From Roseiarcus sp963709655 (GTDB lineage Bacteria > Pseudomonadota > Alphaproteobacteria > Rhizobiales > Beijerinckiaceae): DNA of 64,000 bases. This document shows, in pieces, positions 10,521 to 17,292 of the stretch. The position numbers and the translations under genes were made by a program. How positions within the stretch are numbered: the stretch's first letter is position 1; each line of letters starts with the position of its first letter. The DNA lies in assembly GCA_963709655.1 (NCBI GenBank), contig CAVPXF010000010.1:1-64000 (forward strand). Direction: 5' to 3'. The notes below the pieces were generated by a model that saw nothing but the letters and a program-made list of their open reading frames with translations, was not told the origin of the DNA and searched no databases.

Positions 10521-11516
10521 TCAATCCACACGAACGAGCATCTTGCCGAAATTCTCGCCGCGCAGGAGGTCGACCAGCGCTTGCGGCGCGTTCTCGAGGC
10601 CGTCCCGGACCGTCTCCCGCCACTTGAGACGGCCGGCCGCGACGTATCCGGCGAGTTCCGCGATCGCTTGCGGCCAGAGGCTCATGTGATCGGAGACGAT
10701 GAAGCCTTCCACCTTGATCCGTCGGACGAGGAAGATGCGCATGTCGGGCAGCGCGGTCGGCGCGCCTTCATAAGAAGCGATCAGGCCGCAAATGGCGAGC
10801 CGGGCGAAGTCGTTGAGGCGCCGCAGCGCCTGCTGAAACGGCTCGCCGCCGACATTCTCGAACACGCCGTCGACGCCGTTCGGAACTGCGGCCTTGAGGT
10901 CCGCGCCAAAACTCGCCGACTTGTGGTCGACGCAAGCGGCGTAACCCAGTTCCTGGACCGCATAGTCACATTTCTGCGCGCCGCCGGCGATCCCGACGGC
11001 GCGCGCGCCCGCGGCGCGCGCGAGTTGTCCGACGACCGAGCCGACCGCCCCGGTCGCCGCCGAGACCAGGACCGTCTCGCCGGCCTTCGGCGCGATGATC
11101 CTGTTGAGGCCGTACCAGGCGGTGACGCCCGGCATGCCGACCGGGCCAAGATAGGCCTGGATCGGTATCGATTTGGCGTCGACGACATTCAGGTCGCGCC
11201 CATCGCTCAGATAATAGCGTTGCCAACCGCCCATGCCGACGACCGCATCGCCGGACTTGAAACGTGGATTGTTGGAAGCCTCGACAATTCCAACCGCGCC
11301 CCCCTGCATCACCGCGCCGACTTCCTGGGGCTTGGCGTAGGACTTCGCATCGCTCAGTCGGCCGCGCATATAGGGGTCTAGCGACAGAAACGTGTGCCGC
11401 ACCAGCACCTGCCCGGGACCGGGTGTCGGAACGGGCGTCTCGACGAGGCGAAAGTTCGCGGGCGAGACCTTGTCCGCCGGACGGTGGTCGAGCAGGATCT
11501 GGAGGTTCGTGGGCAT
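10521..11516 (-). CDS. Zinc-independent NADP-dependent MDR oxidoreductase (leukotriene B4 dehydrogenase/CurA-like)
   Basis: 331 residues, medium-chain reductase that reduces activated double bonds with NADPH in the cytoplasm. Seen in order: the N-terminal GroES-like part with LSLDPYMRGRL, the Rossmann motif AATGAVGSVVGQLARAAGA, and VFENVGGEPFQQALRRL, which is typical of the PTGR/CurA/YncB group. The cysteines of zinc alcohol dehydrogenases are absent. The start is taken at 11516 (MPTNLQILL); ATG 11525 in frame is the alternative. The physiological substrate is unknown. It stands alone on the minus strand. Confidence 0.82.
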   Translation of the reverse strand: MPTNLQILLDHRPADKVSPANFRLVETPVPTPGPGQVLVRHTFLSLDPYMRGRLSDAKSYAKPQEVGAVMQGGAVGIVEASNNPRFKSGDAVVGMGGWQRYYLSDGRDLNVVDAKSIPIQAYLGPVGMPGVTAWYGLNRIIAPKAGETVLVSAATGAVGSVVGQLARAAGARAVGIAGGAQKCDYAVQELGYAACVDHKSASFGADLKAAVPNGVDGVFENVGGEPFQQALRRLNDFARLAICGLIASYEGAPTALPDMRIFLVRRIKVEGFIVSDHMSLWPQAIAELAGYVAAGRLKWRETVRDGLENAPQALVDLLRGENFGKMLVRVD

Positions 11517-11794
11517 TGGGCGCATCCCGCTTTTGCCGGTTTCGCCGGCCGGATCGCGGACCCTAGGACCGGCGCGGGCGGAGCGCAACGCCGACGTTTC
11601 TCACGCCCAGGGGCGGCGATCCGCCAACCATGGCGGCGCGCAAATCATTGCTAAGGGGCGCCCCAAAGGCGGCTTGGGAGCCACCAAAGATCAGCGGCGT
11701 CCGCGGACGACGTTTCGTCGATCGGCAAGCAGGAAATTCAAAGGCCTGGAAGTGGGTGTTATAATCGACGCAAATCGGCGAGCGTGGCCTCCCT

Positions 11795-11848
11795 GTAGGG
11801 CGCGCTCCCCCCGGGTCAGAGCCCGGGGGTCGCCGACCCCGCCCTACA
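11795..11848. repeat. Free-standing palindromic element (TGTAGGGC...GCCCTACA)
   Basis: A 54-bp element with perfect 8-bp terminal inverted repeats, TGTAGGGC and GCCCTACA. Its inner hairpin is CCCCCGGG-tcagag-CCCGGGGG. The core CCCCCGGGTCAGAGCCCG is the same core found in every unit of the tandem array at 12485-13250, where the ends read TTGTAGCCGCG and CGCGGCTACAA. This is therefore a solitary intergenic copy of the element from which that array was built. It is REP/MITE-like, with no coding capacity. Confidence 0.7.
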
Positions 11849-11946
11849 ACGGCGCCCGGAAATTTGCCCCCGGTTACTTGGCGCCCGGCGCGGCCCTGTT
11901 CAGGCGGCGGCCCTGCCGAAGGCTCGAACAAAAAGGGAACAAACTC

Positions 11947-11975
11947 TTGCCAGGCGGAGCTTGACGATCTATAGT
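11947..11975 (+). promoter_or_regulatory. Predicted sigma-70-type promoter of the palindrome-containing HTH gene
   Basis: TTGCCA (11947-11952) and TATAGT (11970-11975) with a 17-bp spacer, about 25 bases before the start at 12001. An AGGAG ribosome-binding site sits between it and the ATG. Confidence 0.45.
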
Positions 11976-12000
11976 TGTTCTTTCAGAAGGAGAACGCTGC

Positions 12001-13180
12001 ATGATGTCCGCTTGTCCGGAAGCCGCTGCGCCCGTCGCCGCCCGCTCTCCGCGGCTGGCCAAGTGCGAGCGGGAGCAGCTGATCGTCGATTATCTCAACC
12101 GCGGCGTTTCGGCCGCTTAAGATCGCGGCGCGGGTCGGGGTCGGGGAGAAGCGCATGCGGGCAATCATCCGGGACCCCCGGACTGGGATCCGGGGGCTGG
12201 CCCGCCGCATGCCGCACCCGCCCGAGCCCCCGGATCCCAGTCCGGGGGTCGTCGCGATCCAGTTGAGCCGTCTCAACGAGGCGCTGCTGGTCGCCTACAG
12301 CGCCATGTCGCCGACCAACCTCAACGCGGTCGACCAGGTGGTCAAAATCGTGCGCGAGCTCGACCGCTATGGCGGCGCCTTCGCCGCAGAATGGGCGCGG
12401 CCTGGGCCGTCCCACCGGATCATCCCCGGGTCACAGCCCGGTGACCCGGGGCTCGATGACGTCGAAGACTTCCCCGCGTTCCTCGTAGCCGCGCTCCTGC
12501 CGGGTCAGAAACCGGGGGTCGGCGACGCGGTCGACGACCTTGTCTACAAGCCCGTCGGCGCCGGTGATCGCCCGGAAAATCCGCCGCAAAGCGTTGAAAA
12601 GATTGATTCCGCGCCCGGGATCTCGATCCTTGTAGCCGCGCTGCCCCCGGGTCAGAGCCCGCGGGTCGGCGACGCGGTCGACGACCGCGGCTACAAGCCC
12701 GCCGGCGCCGGCGACCGCCCGGAAAATCCGGCGCAAAGCCTTGAAAAGATTGATTCCGCGCCCGAGTTCCTTGTAGCCGCGCTCCCCCCGGGTCAGAGCC
12801 CGGGGGGCGGCGACGCGATCGACGACCGCGTCCACAAGCCCGTCGGCGCCGGTGATCGCCCGGAAAATCCGGCGCAAACCTCTGAAAAGATTGATTCCGC
12901 GCCCGGGATCTCGATCCTTGCAGCCGCGCTGCCCCCGGGTCAGAGCCCGCGGGTCGGCGACGCGGTCGACGACCGCGGCTACAAGCCCGCCGGCGCCGGC
13001 GGCCGCCCCGAAAATCCGGCGCAAAGCGTTGAAAAGATTGAAATCCGCGCCCGGGATCTCGATCCTTGTAGCCGCGCTCCCCCAGGGTCAGAGCGCGGGG
13101 GGCGGCGACCCGATCGACGACCGCGTCCACAAGCCCGCCGGCGCTGGCGATCGCCCGGGAAATCCGGCGCAAACCTCTGA
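12001..13180 (+). CDS. Small HTH protein gene expanded by in-frame palindromic repeats; frame broken twice
   Basis: From ATGATG at 12001 (AGGAG upstream) the gene reads KCEREQLIVDYLNRGVSAA and meets TAA at 12118. One base on, the frame continues as KIAARVGVGEKRMRAIIR, the recognition part of an HTH, then VAIQLSRLNEALLVAYSAMS and VVKIVRELDRYGGAFAAEWA, which looks like a real helical domain. The remainder consists of 47- or 49-residue units containing VAALPPGQSP, GDAVDD and GAGDRPENPAQ. A further single-base insertion near 13040 (the 148-bp unit) shifts the frame, giving a stop at 13180; with it corrected, the reading would pass 13250 and overlap the pyrD 3' end. Whether the breaks are real or sequencing errors is open. 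Function: DNA-binding by inference only. Confidence 0.5.
12173..12250. repeat. Perfect 25-bp inverted repeat inside the HTH gene
   Basis: The arm at 12173-12197 is the exact reverse complement of the arm at 12226-12250, with a 28-bp loop. Each arm is itself a hairpin: CCCCCGGA-ctggga-TCCGGGGG. The arms interrupt the conserved HTH region between RAIIR and VAIQ without stopping the frame, adding DPRTGIRG and PDPSPGV. These look like REP-type palindromes inserted in frame. Confidence 0.75.
12424..12451. repeat. REP-like hairpin, perfect 11-bp stem
   Basis: CCCCGGGTCAC at 12424-12434 pairs with GTGACCCGGGG at 12441-12451 across a 6-base loop. It lies in the coding frame between the helical domain and the tandem repeats and shares the CCCGGGTC word with the other palindromes in this gene. 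Confidence 0.7.
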
Positions 13181-13250
13181 AAAGATTGATTCCGCGCCCG
13201 GGGCCCTGGTAGCCGCGCTCCCCCCGGGTCAGAGCCCGGGGGGCGGCGCC
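12485..13250. repeat. Tandem array of 141-148-bp units, each carrying a terminally inverted palindromic element
   Basis: The word GTAGCCGCGCT (once GCAGCCGCGCT) starts at 12485, 12632, 12773, 12920, 13068 and 13209, giving spacings of 147, 141, 147, 148 and 141. Two unit types alternate, so there is a higher-order period of about 288 bp. Type A has CGGGTCGGCGACGCGGTCGACGACCGCGGCTAC; its element at 12630-12696 has perfect 11-bp ends TTGTAGCCGCG and CGCGGCTACAA. Type B has GGGGGGCGGCGACGCGATCG-like sequence and a degraded right end (GCGTCCACAA). Four of the five spacings are multiples of three, so the array was built or kept while being translated on the plus strand. Confidence 0.85.
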
Positions 13251-13267
13251 CATCGAGCGCCGCGGCG

Positions 13268-14326
13268 TCAGCACTGCGCCCATTCCCGCGCGCGCGAGCC
13301 GGTGAAGGCCGCCAGAGTTGCTGCGCCGCGCTCCTCGACCATCCGCGTCAGGCCGTCGAGGATCTCGGCGACGACACTGACCCCTTTCAGCGCGAGGCTG
13401 GTGTAGAGCTGGACGAGGTCCGCACCGGCCTCGATCTTTTCGAGCGCGGTCGCGGCGTCCTCGACTCCGCCGCAGCCGACCAAGGCAATCGCGCCGCCGA
13501 GTCTGAGATAGGCCTGCGCCAGCAACCGGGTGGAAGGAGCGAACAGAGGTCGGCCCGAGAGGCCGCCCGACTCGCCGCGGTGAGCCGAACGAAGCGTCGC
13601 CGAACGTGCGATCGTCGTGTTGGAAACAATCAGGCCGTCAATCCGACGGGCGAGCGCCACGGCGACGATGTCGTCGAGTTCGCGTTCCTGGAGGTCCGGC
13701 GCGATCTTGATGAGGAGCGGGCGGCGCGTAGCGCATCCGTCGCGCGCCGCGATGACCCGCGCGACGAGCGCGTCGAACGCCTCGCGGCGCTGCAGATCGC
13801 GCAGGCCTGGCGTATTGGGCGAGGACACGTTGATCGCCAAATAATCGGCGACCGGCGCGAAGGTTTTGACTCCGAGCGCGTAGTCGGCGATTCGGTCGGA
13901 GGCGTCCTTGTTGGCCCCGACATTGACGCCGATCAAGCCCGCGGGCCGTCGCGCGAGTCGCGCCTCAGCCCTATCGTAGCCTTCGTTGTTGAAGCCGAAG
14001 CGGTTGATCACCGCTCCGTCTTCGCGCAGGCGGAAGAGCCGCGGACGGGCGTTCCCGGGCTGGGGACGCGGCGTCAGCGTGCCGACCTCGACGAAACCGA
14101 AGCCAAGCGCAAGCATCGCCCCGGGAACCTCGGCGTTCTTGTCGAACCCGGCGGCGAGACCGAGCGGATTGGGAAAGGAAAGCCCGAGGGCCGAGACCGC
14201 GAGGCGGGGATCGGGTCGGTCGCCTGACCGCGGCGGCGCGAGCTTCAGGCCCAGGATAGCGGCCCGGTGCGCGGTCTCGGGCGGCAGGCGCTTGACCAGC
14301 GGCGCGAAAAGATGAGCGGCTCTCAC
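13268..14326 (-). CDS. pyrD: Dihydroorotate dehydrogenase (quinone), class 2
   Basis: 352 residues, membrane-associated flavoenzyme that oxidises dihydroorotate to orotate in pyrimidine synthesis, passing electrons to the quinone pool. The class 2 N-terminal helix is present (LFAPLVKRLPPETAHR), followed by NPLGLAAGFDKNAEVPGAM, VGTLTPRPQPGNARPRLFRL, NRFGFNNEGYD, NVSSPNTPGLRDLQ (active-site Ser/Asn region), VSNTTIAR, ESGGLSGRPL and LVGCGGVEDAATALEKIEAGA. The start is GTG at 14326, overlapping the stop of the DUF952 gene as GTGA; longer frames upstream are just the overlap. Complete and probably active. Confidence 0.93.
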   Translation of the reverse strand: MRAAHLFAPLVKRLPPETAHRAAILGLKLAPPRSGDRPDPRLAVSALGLSFPNPLGLAAGFDKNAEVPGAMLALGFGFVEVGTLTPRPQPGNARPRLFRLREDGAVINRFGFNNEGYDRAEARLARRPAGLIGVNVGANKDASDRIADYALGVKTFAPVADYLAINVSSPNTPGLRDLQRREAFDALVARVIAARDGCATRRPLLIKIAPDLQERELDDIVAVALARRIDGLIVSNTTIARSATLRSAHRGESGGLSGRPLFAPSTRLLAQAYLRLGGAIALVGCGGVEDAATALEKIEAGADLVQLYTSLALKGVSVVAEILDGLTRMVEERGAATLAAFTGSRAREWAQC

Positions 14327-14667
14327 CGCGAAAGGTCGCCGAACACGTGCCGGCCCTCGGGGCCGAGCGGCAGCGGCCGCGACCAGCGCACGGCGCGCAT
14401 CGGAAGGGCCCCATAAAGGTGAGGGAAGAGCGCGCCCCCGCGTGACGGCTCCCAGCGCAGCAAAGGTCCGAGCGCCTCGGCCTCGACGCCGACGAGGATC
14501 AAGTCGTCGCGGCCGGCGAACCACTTGGCCGCCGTCTCGGCCGCCTGTGACGCGGTCGAAAAATGGATGTAGCCGTCGGCTCGGTCGACCGCGGCGCCGT
14601 CGAACACGCCCGCCTTCTCGGCCGCGCGCCACTCGTCCGTCGCCACGATCTTGAACAGGAGGGTCAT
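14323..14667 (-). CDS. DUF952 family protein
   Basis: 114 residues starting MTLLFKIVATDEW. Family hallmarks are DGYIHFSTASQAAETAAKWF, LILVGVEAEAL, LRWEPSRGGALFPHLYG and PLPLGPEGRHVF. DUF952 proteins are small cytoplasmic proteins of the ADP-ribosyltransferase-like fold group with no firmly known reaction. The gene is coupled to pyrD by a 4-bp GTGA overlap and probably shares its transcript, a common arrangement in Alphaproteobacteria. Confidence 0.85.
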   Translation of the reverse strand: MTLLFKIVATDEWRAAEKAGVFDGAAVDRADGYIHFSTASQAAETAAKWFAGRDDLILVGVEAEALGPLLRWEPSRGGALFPHLYGALPMRAVRWSRPLPLGPEGRHVFGDLSR

Positions 14668-14699
14668 GCGCCCGCGAAATCTACGCCGTCCGTCCGCCC

Positions 14700-16196
14700 T
14701 CAATCCTGCAGCATCCGCCTGAGGAGGTCGAGTTCGTCGCGCAAAACGCCGTCGGTCTGAGCGAGCGCTTCGATCTTCCGCACCGCGTGCAACACGGTGG
14801 TGTGATCGCGTCCGCCGAACCGTCGGCCGATTTCCGGCAGCGATCGCATTGTCAGCGTCTTGGCGAGGAACATCGCAACCTGCCGCGGCTTCACCACGAC
14901 GGCTGTCCGGCGCGAGGAGAGGATGTCGGCGCGGGAAACGCTGTAATGGCTCGCGACAAGCTTCTGGATGTCCTCGATCTTGACTCGCTTGGGTTCGTGG
15001 GCGCGGATCAGGTCGCGGATCGCCACCTCGGCCGCATCGACCGTGAGCGGCGCTCCGGTCAGGGCGCCGTGCGCGAGCAGCCGGTTGACCGCGCCTTCGA
15101 GATCGCGGCCGTTCGAGCGGATGGAGCGCGCCACGAAGGCCAGCACCGCCGGCGAGAGGTTGAACGAAGGCTGCAAGACGCGCGCGGCGGCGATGCGGGC
15201 CTCAAGGATCTTCACCCGCAAAGGCTCGTCGAGCGCCCCGATCTCGACGCACAGCCCAACGCTCAGCCGCGACCGCACACGCTCGTCCAGCGCCTCGAGA
15301 TCGTTCGGCGGCCGGTCCGCCGCCACGATCACCTCGCGCCCGGCGTCGAGCAGCGCGTTCAGCGCGTGACCGAATTCGGCCTGGATCGTCTTGCCTTGCA
15401 GGAACTGCGCGTCGTCGAAGATCAATAAATCGATCGCCCGCAGCCGCTCCTTGAACGCGATCGAAGTTTGAGCCTGCAGGGCGGCGACGAAACCGTACAT
15501 GAATTTCTCGGCCGTCAGATAGATCGCCGAGCGGCCTTGACTGGCGGCGGTATGCGCCACCGCCTGCAAAAGATGAGTTTTTCCCAGACCGACGGCCGAA
15601 TGGATGAACAGCGGGCAGAAGGACGAGGTCCGCCCGCCGACGCTCTCGGCGACGCGCTGGGCAGCCGTGAAGGCAAGTTGGTTCGAACGTCCGACCTGAA
15701 AGGTCGAGAACGTCAACCGGCGGTCGAGCGGCGAACCGACCAGCGCGTCGGCGGGCGTCATCTGTGTTCCGGACGTTACGGTGCGACGGACGGCGGGCGC
15801 CGCGCGATCGGTTCCCCCTGACGCGACGACCGCGGGCCTTGGCGACGACGGCAGCGCGCAGATCGCAGCGCCGGCTTGTGTCTCCGGACGGACCGAAGAG
15901 CGGACGACGACGAGGATGCGGGCGAGCGGGCCAATTTCGGCGGCGAGCGCTGCGATGATATGGCCGAGATAATGGGTGTCGATCCAGCTTTTCAGAAATC
16001 GCGTCGGCACCGAGAGGCGGGCCTGACCACCGCCAACCGATTCGAGTTCGATCCGTCCGAACCAGCTGTTGAAGATGTCCTCGCCCAGTTCGGCGCGCAG
16101 CCGTTCGCAGCACCGTCGCCAGGATAGCGTCAGCAACGCGGCGCTTGCGACCGCGGGATCGTCGGAACGCGCGGCAGTCTCATTGCGGAGGCCCAT
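14700..16196 (-). CDS. dnaA: Chromosomal replication initiator DnaA
   Basis: 498 residues. Domain I (LSWRRCCERLRAELGEDIFNSWFGRI) recruits helicase partners; a proline-rich linker follows. AAA+ domain III has Walker A HSAVGLGKTHLLQA (the first Gly of GGVGLGKT is replaced by Ser), Walker B IDLLIFDDAQFL and sensor II SNGRDLEGAVNRL. Domain IV carries KPRQVAMFLAKTL and the signature GGRDHTTVLHAVRKIE that binds DnaA boxes. Length is normal and no frameshift is seen. It follows the rhodanese gene on the same strand. One perfect DnaA box, TTATCCACA, lies 1.1 kb upstream. Confidence 0.95.
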   Translation of the reverse strand: MGLRNETAARSDDPAVASAALLTLSWRRCCERLRAELGEDIFNSWFGRIELESVGGGQARLSVPTRFLKSWIDTHYLGHIIAALAAEIGPLARILVVVRSSVRPETQAGAAICALPSSPRPAVVASGGTDRAAPAVRRTVTSGTQMTPADALVGSPLDRRLTFSTFQVGRSNQLAFTAAQRVAESVGGRTSSFCPLFIHSAVGLGKTHLLQAVAHTAASQGRSAIYLTAEKFMYGFVAALQAQTSIAFKERLRAIDLLIFDDAQFLQGKTIQAEFGHALNALLDAGREVIVAADRPPNDLEALDERVRSRLSVGLCVEIGALDEPLRVKILEARIAAARVLQPSFNLSPAVLAFVARSIRSNGRDLEGAVNRLLAHGALTGAPLTVDAAEVAIRDLIRAHEPKRVKIEDIQKLVASHYSVSRADILSSRRTAVVVKPRQVAMFLAKTLTMRSLPEIGRRFGGRDHTTVLHAVRKIEALAQTDGVLRDELDLLRRMLQD

Positions 16197-16259
16197 GGGC
16201 GGAACTCGAGCGCAGGAAGGGACGTGGAACTTCGGCGAAACGGAGAGGAAACTGGAGGG

Positions 16260-16706
16260 TCAGGTCTGAGCCCAGGGAAGATTTCCCGTCCTCCATCCGC
16301 CGACGACGTTCCGGTGGCGCCAGGAATCCAATGGTCCCTCGAATCCATCCGAGACGTTGTGGCAAGGCGCCCAGCCTGCGCGGGTCATCGCGATCGCCGC
16401 TTGGCGCGAGCGGGCGCCGCTGCGGCACAGGAACAGCAGCGGGGCGCCCGGCTTGACGGCGACCCCTGCGAGCATGGCCGACAGACGCGACGCGAAGTCC
16501 GGATCGACCTGCATGGCGGGATAGCTCTGCCATTCGATAAAGAGCGGGGTCTTGCCCAGCCCCGTGAGATCGGGGGCGCCAACGAAAGTCCACTCCGCCT
16601 TTGAGCGGACGTCGATCAAGGTCGACGAAACATCTCGCGCGAGGAGGCCGTAAGCGTCGGTCGCCAGCAGGTCCCCTGCGTAACCGACGGTGGTTTCGTT
16701 GGACAT
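16260..16706 (-). CDS. Single-domain rhodanese-like sulfurtransferase
   Basis: 148 residues, one rhodanese domain: TLIDVRSKAEW, the catalytic-cysteine loop FLCRSGARS, and the terminal DGFEGPLDSWRHRN. It should carry a persulfide on the Cys of CRSGARS and transfer sulfur to an acceptor; the acceptor is unknown. The start at 16706 has a strong GGAGGGAGA site upstream, so the shorter start is preferred over 16733. It lies 63 bp upstream of dnaA on the same strand. Confidence 0.87.
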   Translation of the reverse strand: MSNETTVGYAGDLLATDAYGLLARDVSSTLIDVRSKAEWTFVGAPDLTGLGKTPLFIEWQSYPAMQVDPDFASRLSAMLAGVAVKPGAPLLFLCRSGARSRQAAIAMTRAGWAPCHNVSDGFEGPLDSWRHRNVVGGWRTGNLPWAQT

Positions 16707-17292
16707 GTATTCTCCCTCCGCAGTCAACACCACGGAAATTCCATGACTATATTCGGCTGACCACTAGTTCGTTCTTGCAGCAATCTGCTCGACGGAAAGC
16801 CGCATTCCCATAAGCCGACGCCCCAATGATCGCCCAAAGGACAATAACGATTACTTATTTTTATCCCGTTGTCACGTAGCAATACAGAATAGCCACGGTT
16901 TCTTCTCACTTGTTGCTTAGATCGTGCAAGACTATGGCACGAGCCTCGCCATGAGGCAACCGACTTCCCGCTGCGCCAAGGGTCGCACTCGCCATCGCGG
17001 CGCCCAATTTTCAAACACGAAGCGAGTGTTTAATCGCAAGGGTTTGATTCGAACCGCAAGATCATTTTCGCTCACGACTCCTCGCGGCTTGGCGCCTCTG
17101 CGACAGACCCCGCGCCCACCTGACGGCGCCATCGCGGAAATTGCGCGGGTCGCGCGCGGCATTCCATCTTGATTGGTAAACCGTTGAGAATTTTGGCAAT
17201 TTTGTGATCGCCAAGCCGGTCGTGACCGTCTTCCCGGTGTTGCAAAATCGTTATGTTTCGCTCCGGCGACGGCGTTATGACCGTTATCGGGC
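16707..17292. other. AT-richer intergenic region upstream of the rhodanese-dnaA pair
   Basis: About 590 bp without a supported gene. The stretch 16840-16880 and that around 17170-17215 are distinctly AT-rich for this genome. No cluster of DnaA boxes is visible inside the gap itself. Open frames here look like noise. Confidence 0.45.

Noticed and set aside
12485..13250. CRISPR array
   Set aside because: Units are 141-148 bp and the intervening parts are themselves repeats; there are no unique spacers and no cas genes.
12420..13283. Long minus-strand frames through the repeat array (for example 287 residues)
   Set aside because: They have no start signal or domain, and the plus strand carries the HTH domain in the same frame as the repeats. 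The minus frames stay open because the units are palindromic and GC-rich.
17030..17070. tRNA-like T-loop string TTTGATTCGAACC
   Set aside because: No acceptor or anticodon stem can be built around it.
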